Positions 34,300 through 45,550 of a stretch of DNA of 64,000 nucleotides are shown piece by piece. The DNA is taken from positions 124,001-188,000 of the forward strand of contig JAIQDT010004976.1 of assembly GCA_021521415.1 (NCBI GenBank), in the 5' to 3' direction. A program made the translations under genes and the position numbers. The DNA comes from Bidens hawaiensis (Eukaryota > Streptophyta > Magnoliopsida > Asterales > Asteraceae). The notes under the pieces were generated by a model. That model made no database searches, had not been told where the DNA came from, and saw nothing but the letters and a program-made list of their open reading frames with translations. The first letter of the stretch is position 1; each line of letters opens with the position of its first letter.

Positions 34300-34794
34300 T
34301 GTTGATACATGTTTTGTACGTCTCGGTCTTTATTAGTTTATTAATATAATTATTTTATAATATAGGGGCTTTGATGTAAATATATGCCATTCGCTCTATT
34401 GTAAGTTACATTCGTTATTCCGTAACGAATGTAACACATTCGTATTAATTGTAAGCTCATTCGTTAACCCTGTTTAACGAATGAGATGACGAATGAGGGC
34501 TATTCGCTATGACTTAATGTATTAACAAATGAAGATGTTCATTCATATTATTTAAAGTAACGAATGACTCATTCGTTAAGGTTACCTTAACGAATGAGGT
34601 CTTCCCCTATATATAGCCTGTAAGATATTCGTTTAAAGCAACAGTTCATTATTATCCTTCTCAAGTGTCGTTACTCTTCCCAATTTTGCTCTCAATACAC
34701 ACAGTACACACAGTTAAAGTAATCTAGCCTAATCGTATACATCAACGAATGAATCGATGTCATCATAAGACCTAGATCCATACAGGCTCTTTCA
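34300..34794 (+). repeat. K right LTR (495 bp)
   Basis: From TGTTGATACATG to CTCTTTCA. It contains seven exact ATTCGTTA/TAACGAAT octamers upstream of a TATA box CTATATATAG (34607-34616). This places the octamers in the U3 promoter region. Confidence 0.85.
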
Positions 34795-35583
34795 AAATGC
34801 GTGCCAATTGATCCACAGAATAGGACTCCTTGATGGAAATGAAATGAGCGGATTTTGTCAAATGATCGATGATTACCCAAATACTATCATGTTGCTTTTG
34901 GGTAGAAGGAAGCTTAGTAATAAAGTCCATAGCAATATCTTCCCATTTCCATACGGGAACGGGAGGTTGTTCGAGCAAGCCAAAAGGTCGATGATGCTCG
35001 GCTTTGACTTTCGAACATATGAAACATTTTGAAACATAGAGAGCAATGTGCTTCTGCATTCCGGTCCAACGAAAGATGGAACAAAGATCGATGTACATTT
35101 TATCCTCACTAGGATGAATAAATATCATGATTTGTGAGCTTCATCCATAATAAATGTACGAAGATTATCACGATCGGGAATTCACAAACGATTAAGAAAA
35201 TATAGCAAACCATTGGGCTTAGTTTCCAATTGAGATTCCGCACCACACAACATCTCGTCATACATATTGCCTTCGGTGACGGATTTGTGTTGGGCGTTAA
35301 GAATACGCTCTTCGAGATCATTTTGAACAAGAACACAAGTAAGTAGAACGGATTTAACTTGTCTCTTACGACTGAGAGCATCGGCCATGACATTCGCTTT
35401 ACCAGGATGGTAGCGAATTTCTCAATCATAGTCGCTAAGCAACTCTGCCCAATGACGTTGTCTCATGTTGAGTTCCTTTTGATCAAAGATGTGTTGGAGA
35501 CTTTTATGTTCGGTAAACACTAAACATTTGGTACCATAGAGATAGTGCCTCCAAATTTACAAGGCGAATACAACAGCACCAAG
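34795..35583 (-). pseudogene. X RNase H end and integrase N-terminal half
   Basis: The minus strand has [25 protein letters not shown] (end of RNase H), the integrase HHCC finger (HPSEDKMYIDL, YVSKCFICSKVKAEHH) and the start of the core (WEDIAMDFITKLP with the first catalytic Asp, then IWVIIDHLTKSAHFI). It breaks at DQLARI at the K border. There is a stop in DYD-EIRYH and a frameshift near 35110. Confidence 0.85.
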
Positions 35584-37401
35584 CTAGAGATCATGTGTCG
35601 TATATATCTTTTCGTGAACCTTGGGTTGTGTCGAAGCATACACGATAACTTTACCTCGTTGCATGAGAACACAACCGAGGCCTTGGTTAGAAGCGTCATA
35701 GAAAACGATGAAATCTTCACTACCTTCGGGAAGAGCAAGAATAGGAGCAAGCATGTCCTCAAGGGTTTGAAAAGCTTCTTGTTGTTTTGACCCCCACTCG
35801 TAAGGTTTACCCTTGTGTGTTAGAGCGGTAAGGGGCAATGCAATCTTCGAGAAATTACGAATAAAACGACGGTAATATCCAGCCAAACCAAGAAAAGCAC
35901 GAACTACGGTGGGAGAAGTCGGTGGTTTCCAATTCTTGACGGTTTCAATCTTCGCGGGATCGACATGGATACCTTTTTCTTTAAGCCAAAACTGACACTT
36001 AGGAAACTTGGCATACAATTGTTCCTTCCGTAGGAGGTCAAGGATAGCATATAGATGCTCTTTGTGATCATCTTCAGATTTGGAGTAGATCAAAATGGCA
36101 TCGATGAAAACAATTACGAAGTTGTCCAAGTAAGGTTTACACACACGGCTCATAGGATCCATGAAAACTGTGGGTGCATTGGTTTGCCCAAAAGGCATAA
36201 CACAAAATTTGTAATGCCTATATCGAGTACGGTATGCAGTGTCGGGAATGTCATCTTCATTAACGCGAAGTTGATGATAACCCAAATGGAGATCGATCTT
36301 CGAGAAGCATGCGGCTCCTTGAAGTTGATCGAAAAGATCATCGATACGAGGGAGCGGGTAACGATTCTTAACGGTGAGTTTGTTGAATTCACGATAGTCG
36401 ATAGACATGTGAAACGAACCATCCTTCTTCACAAACAAAACAGGTGCGCCCCAATGAGAAGAACTTGGGTGAATAAAACCCTTATCCAAGAGTTCATGCA
36501 ATTGACTCGAAAGCTCTTGCATTTCGGACGGTGCAAGACGATAGGGTTCTTTGGCAACGAGATTCACTCCAGGTATGAGGCCAATTCGAAACTCGACTTG
36601 ACGAATAGGAGGAAGTCCAACAACGTCATCAGGAAAGACATCTGGAAAATCATGCACAATCAGGATATCTTGAATCTTCTTCTTATCTTTCTCCTTTTCC
36701 ACCACAAGTGCTAGGAAAGCAACGTACTTCTTACATAAATAACATTGAGCTTGAAAACACGACATGAGATTAAGCTTAGAATCAGGTTTACTACCGAAAA
36801 CTCTAAGAATATGTCCATCTTTGAGAGGTATACGAAGAAATTTCTCAAAACAAATGACCTCGACATGATTAAGGGCTAGCCAATCCATCCCAACTATAAC
36901 ATCAAAACTACCCATTTGCATCGGAATAAGATCGTTACGGAACTTGATCTTATTAAGAGTTAAGACACAATCTCGAATAACCGAATCAATAGTAATAGAA
37001 TTCCCATTCGTTATTTCTACTGTAAAAGGCTTAGACAACCTTTCCCAAGGCTTATCAACAATATACGCAAAATCCAAAGAGATAAAACTCTTATCGGCCC
37101 CAGTATCAAACAACACCGAAGCAGAATGATTGTTAATAGAGAACGTATCATTCACCACAATGCTAGAACTCTGAGCTTGATTCACATTCATCATGAAGGC
37201 AAGACCATTCGAACCTTGAGGGGCTTGAGCAACTTGGTTGGTTGGAGGGGCTTGGATAGCAGGGGCTTGAACAGTTGCATGAGTAGCAGCCATGAGTTGA
37301 GGAACTTGTAGGGCATAAGTGTGAGGTGCAAAAATTTGTGGGATCGGGGGTTGGTAAGTTTGAACTTGGTAAGCTTGGTTAGTGTAGTAACGTGCAGGCA
37401 T
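35584..37401 (-). pseudogene. X protease, reverse transcriptase and RNase H (605 codons open)
   Basis: A long open frame with a Gln/Pro-rich start, then retropepsin ([14 protein letters not shown], active [11 protein letters not shown]), the PR-RT linker ([17 protein letters not shown]), RT ([46 protein letters not shown]) and connection/RNase H ([32 protein letters not shown]). The RT catalytic motif is VFIDAIL: the second Asp of the usual FIDD is Ala (GAC to GCC at about 36093), which should kill polymerase activity. About ten residues (QFLGHVI) are missing after FWLKE. The open frame shows fairly slow decay apart from this. Confidence 0.85.
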
Positions 37402-37753
37402 AACTTGGGCATGATGAGCTTAATATGGTGGAGGCATAACTTGGGCTTGATGGGCTTGGGCTAGTAGAGGGCACATATTCCGAAGATGACTAGGATCTCC
37501 AGAATTGTAGCAAGTACGGGTATTAGGAACTTAGGTTTGAGCATGAGGAGTGGTAGCATGTCTAGGAGTAGGCAGAGTAGACAGTTGTGGAACGGCTTAT
37601 GCATTAGGCGATACACGACAATCGTTGGCAAGATGACCGTAACGATTGCATCGAGTGCAAAGACGCCACGGGGATGAAGCCGGATGATGGTGGTTACATA
37701 TGGAGCACAATGGGTGGGGTCCAGTATAAGCCCGCTTGTTTGAAGCATGTTGG
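37402..37753 (-). pseudogene. X gag C-terminus with two zinc knuckles
   Basis: In frame with the protease, the minus strand reads CTRCNRYGHLANDC, a perfect CCHC knuckle, and later CYNSGDPSHLRNMC, a second one with Cys replaced by Ser. Two stops separate it from the protease frame. It is cut at 37753 by T1; the N-terminal part of gag resumes at 45551. Confidence 0.8.
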
Positions 37754-39947
37754 TGTAACGCCCGTTAATTTCAGATAAGTCATTTAAAGCATGTAAAGTA
37801 TGTACATCTCTCGGGATTTATCCGACTTTCCTCGGAGGCTTTACGTCATCCCGGTACGTTAAAATTATGTAACTTTCCCCCAAGTTGCTACACACTTTAT
37901 ACTTGAGGGGCTAGAATGAAACTTCTTATTTTGTATCATAAAAGAATGAAAAACCCTAACTCATAACCCTAGGTGCAGCCGATCGCAGCTAAGAACCCCC
38001 CCCCCCTGCTCGTTTTTCTTCTGCCCCGCCATGTTTCCGCCGTGAAAACTTCAATTCAAGGTCGGTTTTATGATACCCCATGTCTTTTACACCTTAATTG
38101 ATCATATTAACGAGTTTATTGGTCGTTAAGATTGAGTTTTGATGATAACAGCTTGCTGACAGATTAGTATACGTTTATTGTAGGGTCTGTAACGCGATGT
38201 TAATCCACTGTTTTTGATCGATTCTTGATTCCATGATGTTCTACTTTGAGTCTAGTTTCCAGAAAGGTATAATACGTAATTTTTGGACAAGATTTGAATG
38301 GTTTTTATGAATTTATAAAATCGAGTGTCAAAGCTGATGCGAGATGACGGATTCTGGTCTGTCTTCCCGATGTCATAACCTTTTTTCGACAGGTCCAAAT
38401 TGATTGGTTCCACTTCTGGAAGTTAGTATTTTGAGTTAGGAACCAAACCCAATTGGAATCGTTTAATTTGGTTTGTTAATGAATTTTATAAAAATAAAAC
38501 CATTTTGTTGCGCGCTGATATAGCTGCACATACCTTTCTGTGTTGGAGGAATTTTTATGATTTTTGTGTCCAATATAAAAATATAATAAAAATATTTTTA
38601 TAAACCTAAGACATTTATTAAAGTCTGGTAAAAATTTAATAATTTATTTCAAAGGTTATCCTATGTAATTAAATGCATCTTCGCATGCTAAAATCTACAC
38701 GTTTTACTCGTTATTGATCGATAAGTTCGTTTTAGGCTTAACCGTTGGATGTTCAATTGTGTTTTTGTCGGGGCTGTTTGAAGTGAGTTTTTGAACCACA
38801 ATCTTCCTAGGTATGTCCCGTATATCATACTCAAAGATCATGTTCTTAGGTGTTCGTTAAGTTGATCAACTAGTTGTAGTTTGATTGTTATGTTCGGTTG
38901 TCTAGAATTGTTGAGTTTGATGCGTTTATCGGTTGGATGACCAACCGAATCAGTTTGCATGGCCCTAGGAGAGTCTAAGGGCTGTGGGAAAATTATTTTT
39001 TTGATGCTCGGGGTTGTTGTGGTGAGTGCTTCGTCAATCGAGTCGGCGATGCGCGAATTTTCGTTTAAACGTTAAAGTAAGAGTTGTAAAAAGGAACCGT
39101 CAACCCTATCAACTCGGGTGACATAATCATGATGAATGAAAAGATTTAAAATGGAATTTGGTCCATTCGAGGCTAAGTCGTTTAACAAATGGTTTTAAGG
39201 TTTATTACCCGTGCATTCGACCCGATTTGATTATCCTTGGGCCTTGGGCCAAGTTGTTGGGCCTTGGGCCAAGTATTGGGCCTTGGGCCAAGTTGTTGGG
39301 CCTTGGGCCAAAGTATTGGGCCTTGGGCCAAGTTGTTGGGCCCTGGGCCAAGCATTGGGTCTTGGGCCAAGTTGTTGGGCCTTGGGCTAGAGTATTGGGC
39401 CTTGAGCGAACGTTGTTGGGCCTTGGGCCAAGTTGTTGGGCTTTGGGCCAAAGTGTTGGGCCTTGGGCCAAGTGTTGGGCCTTGCGCCAAGTTGTTGGGC
39501 CTTGGGCCAAAGTGTTGGGCTGGTACGGCCCTTTAGGCTAGAGTGTTCCTACTGTCTAGTTTAGTATCGCGTTATGTATAATTTACAGGCCCTAGCTTGT
39601 GATTTTGCCCTTAGGAACTTCCTAGCTCGTTGCAAGTATTCGATCGATCTCAGGTGAGTTCATGATGCCCTTTTTACTCATTTTACTTTTGGGCTAGCAT
39701 GCGCACCTAAATGTTTTCTTACTTGATGAAATGTTTTTAAAATGATTTTATATAGGCTTGCTAGTATATGGTAAGCCTTGGGATGTTAAATATATATATG
39801 TGTATATACATTATTTCTTGGCCTCTATTTGGCGATGTTGTAGTCGTTTCGACTACTGATGTTGTGTATGCCTACTTCGTGTTTGCATGCACTGATGTTA
39901 CGTGTTTGGGTTGTACGTTTGCTCGACCCTGATGTTATACGTGGATG

Positions 39948-40001
<54 letters not shown>

Positions 40002-40527
40002 TGTTTGTATATAGGGATGTTATTGAATGGATGTTTACATATACATTTTGTATATGTTTGTATGAGGATGTTTAAGTCGGTAATGATGATTAGATGGATG
40101 TACCCTTTTACTTTTAGAAACCCTTTGGTATGACTATCATGATTTTACTACTGATATCTTTTACTTAAAACTTGAACTCACTCAGCTCAAGCTGACTTTG
40201 TGTGCATGTTAGTGTAAGTTTCAGGTTTGGAAGAGGATGTCTTATCGCTTGGACGTGCACGGAGCTACTTGGATGGTGAAGGGCATACTGGAAGGAAGAA
40301 TTGTTTATGAATATTTTATTTCAAGGAAACTTATAACAGTTATACTTATTTTGGTTCTTGGGCAAAATTCCCGGGTTTCGGGAACTTATTTCATTTTTCA
40401 TGTTTTCCGCAAAATTTACACTCTGAAATGCTTGTTTTAATGGAAGAAATGGTTTTTAAGTTTACTAAATTTTACAAGTGTTTGAATGATTACCAACTGT
40501 GGGGTTCTCGGGGTTCGGGGCCTTACA
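37754..40527 (+). repeat. T1 5' LTR (2774 bp)
   Basis: From TGTAACGCCCGTTAATTTC to GGGGCCTTACA. It holds a GGGCC-rich minisatellite (39235-39525), a GTAGTCG/CGACTAC dyad (39840-39860), GATGTTA repeats, a TA microsatellite (39948-40000) and the CAGCTCAAGCTG hairpin (40171-40200). Confidence 0.92.
39235..39525 (+). repeat. GGGCC minisatellite of the T1 5' LTR
   Basis: Units of about 20-21 bp of type TTGGGCCTTGGGCCAAG(T/AG)TG repeat about 14 times with small changes. Since the unit alternates 20 and 21 bp, open frames arise on both strands (GPWAKLLGLGPS-like); they are not genes. Confidence 0.9.
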
Positions 40528-40529
40528 AG

Positions 40530-40541
40530 TTGGTATCAGAG
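40530..40541 (+). other. T1 primer binding site
   Basis: TTGGTATCAGAGCC begins two bases after the LTR end, matching the initiator Met tRNA 3' end. Confidence 0.9.
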
Positions 40542-41082
40542 CCTTGGTTCGAGGGATCTGAGCATCCCCGAATGCTTGGACTCGAACTGTAAGAAAAGAG
40601 ACCAATATGCCCGCCGCGAGTAGCTGCACGCCAAGAGGTAACTTTAAATTATTTAGTCATTCCTTTGAATTTGAAAGTTTCCAGTATGTGATTAATTGTA
40701 AAGTGTTAGATAGAATGCTAATGTGGGTAGGGGCAGGGGGTGCTTAGAACGGGCCGGTGAAGTAAACGACTAATAACACTTGATCAACGTTATTAGCAGT
40801 TTACCCTTACCTTCCATGTTTTAAATACCACTTGTGTCTGACTATGTTAGGGTTCCGTCTTTGTAGGGATAGGATTTGGCTAACTCTCGAGTCATTAGCG
40901 TTAAAGTTTATCTTATTCCCTAAATTCTCCTGTTCGTTTCCCATCCTCTCGAACGCTTTGCGCGTAATTGTTTAGCTGAGGCGTAGCATACTGTCACTCT
41001 GGGTTCCTTGGTACTTGACCGCTTAAATTCCTCGCTCCTTCAAGAATGTATGAGCAACTGTTTAGCTAAGTAGGAGCGTGAT
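40542..41082 (+). other. T1 leader with gag deleted
   Basis: It matches the T2 leader (54762-55107) up to TTTGTAGGGATA, then departs where the T2 gag starts. Some 1.4 kb of gag is missing; what remains joins DNA that continues directly into the protease. Confidence 0.8.
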
Positions 41083-41415
41083 GTTATCCCAGATACCTTT
41101 CTACTTGATGAATTACCGGCGTCAGTCTTATTTGATTCGGGCGCCAGTAGAAGTTTTGTATCTACTGCTTTCTGTTCCTCGTTGAATAAATCACCCGAGC
41201 GCGTAGTCGATGTGTTTGAGGTTGAGGTCGCCGTAGGAAAATCTGTTTTCGTGTCTAGGGCTACCGTCGGTGATGTTCCTATCGTTCGGGATTTCCCGGA
41301 TGTAATTCCAGATGATTGGTCAGATGTGCCGCCGGACCGCGAGGTCGAGTTCCAGATAGATCTTGTGCGGGCACAAAACCCGTTGCTCAAACCCTTATTG
41401 TCTAGCACCGAATGA
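41083..41415 (+). pseudogene. T1 protease remnant joined to the PR-RT linker
   Basis: The frame reads DTFLLDELPASVLFDSGASR (retropepsin active site DSGAS) to SVFVSRATV, then jumps to [25 protein letters not shown]. Against T2 about 90 codons, including the GMDWL-type flap and C-terminus of the protease, are deleted in frame. It ends in a stop at 41413. Confidence 0.85.
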
Positions 41416-41416
41416 G

Positions 41417-42604
41417 ATGAAAGAACTTATGGCCCAGTTGGAAGACTTGCTCGAAAAGGGCTTCTTTCGACCGAGCATCTCGCCCTGGGGTGCGTCGGTC
41501 TGATTCGTTAAGAAGAAGGACGGTAGCATGCGGATGTGCATTGACTACCGTGAGTTGAATAAGCTCACCGTTAAAAATCGGTACCCGCTCCCGAGGATCG
41601 ACGGCTTATTTGATCAGCTCCAAGGAGCTAGTTAGCTCTCGAAGATCGAACTTAGGTCCGGGTATCATCAGTTGAAGATTCGGGAGGAAGATATTCCTAA
41701 GACTGCATTCCGCACTCGTTATGGGCACTACGAATTCCTCGTGATGACTTTCGGTTTGACCAACGCACCGGCTGCGTTCATGGATCTTATGAACCGGGTG
41801 TGTAGACCGATGCTCGATCGCTCTGTTATTGTATTCATCGACGACATCCTTGTGTATTCCAAAAGCGAATCCGATCACGCCGGTCATCTCTCGGAAGTTT
41901 TGGAAGCTCTGCGAAAGAGCAAGTTGTATGCAAAATTTTCTAAGAGTTCCTTCTGGTTGCGTGAGGTTCAGTTCTTGGGTCATGTTATTAACCCGAGGGG
42001 TATTTTGGTTGATCCTGCAAAGGTGGAAGCCGGGAATGATTGGGAGTCTCCTAAGTCTCCATCTGAAATCCGTAGCTTTCTGGGCTTGGCGGGGTATTAC
42101 CGCCGCTTTATTCCCAACTTTTTGAAAATTGCTTCTTCGCTGACCAAGTTGACTAAGAAGAGTGTTAGGTTCGTTTGGGGTACTGAGCAGGAGGAGGCTT
42201 TTCTCGAGTTGAAGAACAGGTTAACGCATGCCGCGATTTTAGCTTTACCTGATGGCACCGATGATTTGGTAGTGTATTCTGATGCCTCTTATCAGGGGCT
42301 TGGGTGTGTTTTGATGCAGCGAGGTCGAGTCATCGCTTATGCCTCACGGAAGTTGAAGCCTCACGAGGCGAATTATCCTACTCACGATTTGGAGCTTGCG
42401 GCCGTTGTGTTTGCGCTTAAGTTGTGGCGGCATTATTTGTACGGTGTTCCCTGCGTTATCTATACCGATCATAAGAGTTTAAAGTATTTCTTTGAACAAA
42501 AGGAATTGAATATGCGCCAGCGTCGATGGTTGGATTTGATTAAGGATTATGATTTGGAAATTATGTACCACCAAGTAAGGCTAACGTGGTGGCTGACGCG
42601 TTGA
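41417..42604 (+). pseudogene. T1 reverse transcriptase and RNase H
   Basis: It starts [18 protein letters not shown] motifs: [52 protein letters not shown] (catalytic FIDD intact), [11 protein letters not shown]. RNase [59 protein letters not shown] at 41501 and TAG at 41633 interrupt RT, and a one-base loss near 42573 shifts the frame just before ADALSRK. Confidence 0.9.
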
Positions 42605-44059
42605 GCCGGAAGGAGAGACCAAAGCCGATTCGTGTAAAATCTTACCAACTCATCCTTAAACCCGATATTTTGAAGCAAATAGCCAGCGTTCAAAATGAGG
42701 CCTTGCAGGTGGAATGGATTATGTCAGAACGTGTTTGGGGTCAGGAAAAGTTGTTGGAAGACGTCGCTGATGGGGTGAAGTATAAGGATGGGCGTTTAGG
42801 GGTACCAAGGTATGGAGGTTTCCGAGGTAAAATTTTAGATGAGGCGCACAATTCGCGCTATTCTATTCACCCGGGCGCGACCAAGATGTACCAAGACCTG
42901 AGAAAGAATTATTGGTGGCCTGCGATGAAGTTTGAGGTGGCTCAGTATGTGAGTAAGTGTTTGACGTGTCTTCAGGTTAAGGCCGAGCATCATAAGCCGT
43001 TTGGGAAACTTCAGCCATTGGAAATACCTGAGTGGAAATGGGAACATCTTACCATGGATTTCGTGACTAAACTGCCTCGTACTCCTCGGGGCAATTATGA
43101 CACCATTTGGGTAATTGTGGATAGACTGACCGAGAGCGCTCATTTCTTGCCGATTCGAGAGACTTTTAACTCAGAGCAGCTGGCCGGTGTGTTTATTCGT
43201 GAGGTCGTCTCTAGGCACGGGGTGCCGGTGTCTATTGTCTCAGATAGGGATACACGTTTCACCTCCAGGTTTTGGAAAAGGTTTCACGAGGAGATGGGCA
43301 CCAAACTCCTCATTAGTACTGCTTATCACCCGCAGACGGATGTTCAGTCCGAGAGGACCATTCAGACTCTCGAGGATATGTTGCGGTCTTGTGTTATCGA
43401 CTTTGGTGGTAGTTGGGACTGTCACTTACCGTTGGTGGAGTTTTCGTATAATAATAGTTATCGCGCCACGATTGGGATGCCACCGTTTGAGATGTTGTAT
43501 GGTAGGAGGTGTAGGACTCCAGTCTATTAGGGTTCCATTGGTCAGAAATAGTTGGGTAGTTTGAAGGTGGTTGAGGCAATGACTGAGAAGCTCGATAAGA
43601 TTAAGGCTTTTATGAAGGCCGCTCAGGATCGTCAAAAGTCCTACATGGATAAAAGGCGGAGGCCTATTGTTTTTGGGGCTGGTGATAGAGTTATGCTAAA
43701 AGTTTCTCCTTGGAAGGGCATCATTCGTTTTCGTAAGTGGGGGAAGCTTAGTCCGAGGTTCATTGGTCCGTCCCGTATATTGTCCCATGTTGGTGAGGTA
43801 TCGTATAGACTGGAATTGCTCGATGAGCTTGCGGGGATTCATGCTACTATCCACGTGTCCCAATTGAGGAAATGTTTAGCAGATGAAGATGCCCATGTGC
43901 CTCTTTATGACATTGAGCTTGATAGTAAACTGAACTACGTTGAATAACCTATCGCAATTCTTGACCGTCAGGAAAGGCGTTTGAGAAATAAAGTGGTTAG
44001 GAAGGTGAAGGTGCAATGGAGGCACCGTAGGGGTTCAGAGGCTACTTGGGAATCCGAAG
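42586..44059 (+). pseudogene. T1 integrase and start of chromodomain
   Basis: It has [12 protein letters not shown], the HHCC finger ([30 protein letters not shown]), core residues in TMDFVTKLPRTP, VSDRDTRFTS and QSERTIQTLEDML, then VSPWKGIIRFRKWGKLSPRF. TAG stops at 43528 and 43549 and TAA at 43945 break it. The chromodomain (ILDRQERRLRNKVV, WRHRRGSEATWESEGE) is cut by fusion to the 3' LTR at about 44060, sharing GCGA. Confidence 0.9.
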
Positions 44060-45545
44060 GCGAATTTTCGTTTAAACGTTAAAGTAAGAGTTGTAAAAAG
44101 GAACCGTCAACCCTATCAACTCGGGTGACATAATCTTGATGAATGAAAAGATTTAAAATGGAATTTGGTCCATTCGAGGCTAAGTCGTTTAACAAATGGT
44201 TTTAAGGTTTATTACCCGTGCATTCGACCCGATTTGATTATCCTTGGGCCTTGGGCCAAAGTATTGGGCCTTGGGCCAAGTTGTTGGGCCTTGGGCCAAG
44301 TATTGGGCCTTAGGCCAAGTTGTTGGGCCTTGGGCCAAAGTATTGGGCCTTGGGCCAAGTTGTTGGGCCCTGGGCCAAGCATTGGGTCTTGGGCCAAGTT
44401 GTTGGGCCTTGGGCTAGAGTATTGGGCCTTGGGCGAAAGTTGTTGGGCCTTGGGCCAAGTTGTTGGGCTTTGGGCCAAAGTGTTGGGCCTTGGGCCAAGC
44501 GTTGGGCCTTGGGCCAAGTTGTTGGGCCTTGGGCCAAGTGTTGGGCCTTGGGCCAAAGTGTTGGGCTGGTACGGCCCATTAGGCAAGAGTGTTCCTACAG
44601 TCTAGTTTAGTAACGCATTATGTATAATTTACAGGCCCTAGCTTGTGATTTTGCCCTTAGGAACTTCCTAGCTCGTTGCAAGTATTCGATCGATCTCAGG
44701 TGAGTTCATGATGCCCTTTTTACTCATTTTACTTTTGGGCTAGCATGCGCACCTAAATGTTTTCTTACTTGATGAAATGTTTTTAAAATGATTTTATATA
44801 GGCTTGCTAGTATATGGTAAGCCTTGGGATGTTAAATATATATGTGTATATACATTATTTCTTGGCCTCTATTTGGCGATGTTGTAGTCATTTCGACTAC
44901 TGATGTTGTGTATGCCTACTTCGTGTTTGCATGCACTGATGTTACGTGTTTGGGTTGTACGTTTGCTCGACCCTGATGTTATACGTGGATGTTATATATA
45001 TATATATATATATATACTGTTATGTATATAGGGATGTTATTGAATGGATGTTTACATATACATTTTGTATATGTTTGTATGAGGATGTTTAAGTTCGGTA
45101 ATGATGATTAGATGGATGTACCCTTTTACTTTTAGAAAACCTTTTGTATGACTATCATGATTTTACTACTGATATCTTTTACTTAAAACTTGAACTCACT
45201 CAGCTCAAGCTGACTTTGTGTGCATGTTAGTGTAAGTTTCAGGTTTGGAAGAGGATGTCTTATCGCTTGGACGTGCACGGAGCTACTTGGATGGTGAAGG
45301 GCATACTGGAAGGAAGAATTGTTTATGAATATTTTATTTCAAGGAAACTTATAACAGTTATACTTATTTTGGTTCTTGGGCAAAATTCCCGGGTTTCGGG
45401 AACTTATTTCATTTTTCATGTTTTCCGCAAAATTTACACTCTGAAATGCTTGTTTTAATGGAAGAAATGGTTTTTAAGTTTACTAAATTTTATAAGTGTT
45501 TGAATGATTACCAACTGTGGGGTTCCCGGGGTTCGGGGCCTTACA
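44060..45545 (+). repeat. T1 3' LTR, 5' truncated
   Basis: It matches 39053-40527 almost exactly, including the GGGCC array (44240-44572), the dyads and the end GGGGCCTTACA. The TA microsatellite (44997-45016) is much shorter than in the 5' LTR. The array has about two more units. Confidence 0.9.
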
Positions 45546-45550
45546 GTTGG

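Larger units (their letters stand above)
28650..34794 (+). mobile_element. Gag-only Copia-type element K with a large extra ORF
   Basis: The left LTR is 28650-29095 (5' end lost) and the right LTR is 34300-34794. PBS TGGTATCGGAGC follows the left LTR; the purine tract GATGAGGGGGAG precedes the right one. Inside are a Copia-type gag (30020-31220), an octamer-rich spacer and a long extra ORF (31556-34146). No protease, integrase, RT or RNase H is present. The right flank is X integrase and the left flank Y LTR, so no target duplication exists: a deletion removed the left border. Confidence 0.8.
37754..45545 (+). mobile_element. Ty3/gypsy chromovirus T1 (gag and protease core deleted)
   Basis: Perfect target duplication GTTGG (37749-37753 and 45546-45550) inside the X gag. 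Order: 5' LTR, PBS, short leader, PR fragment, RT-RH, IN with chromodomain start, then a 3' LTR lacking its first about 1.3 kb. Its pol is close to that of T2 at nucleotide level, so the two are sisters. Loss of gag, part of PR and the polypurine tract makes it defective. Confidence 0.92.

Noticed and set aside
36055..36714. 219-codon plus-strand frame
   Set aside because: Antisense shadow of the X reverse transcriptase, which has clear motifs on the minus strand.
39158..39541. Long open frames on both strands rich in GPWAKLLGLGPS-like repeats (also at 44165-44610 and 61967-62365)
   Set aside because: They arise from the GGGCC minisatellite in LTR DNA, appear in several frames at once and have no relation to known proteins.
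40237..40440. 67-codon frame repeated exactly at 45255-45458 and in reverse at 61109-61321
   Set aside because: It lies in the LTR end of the Tekay-like family and is identical because LTRs are copies; no coding signature.
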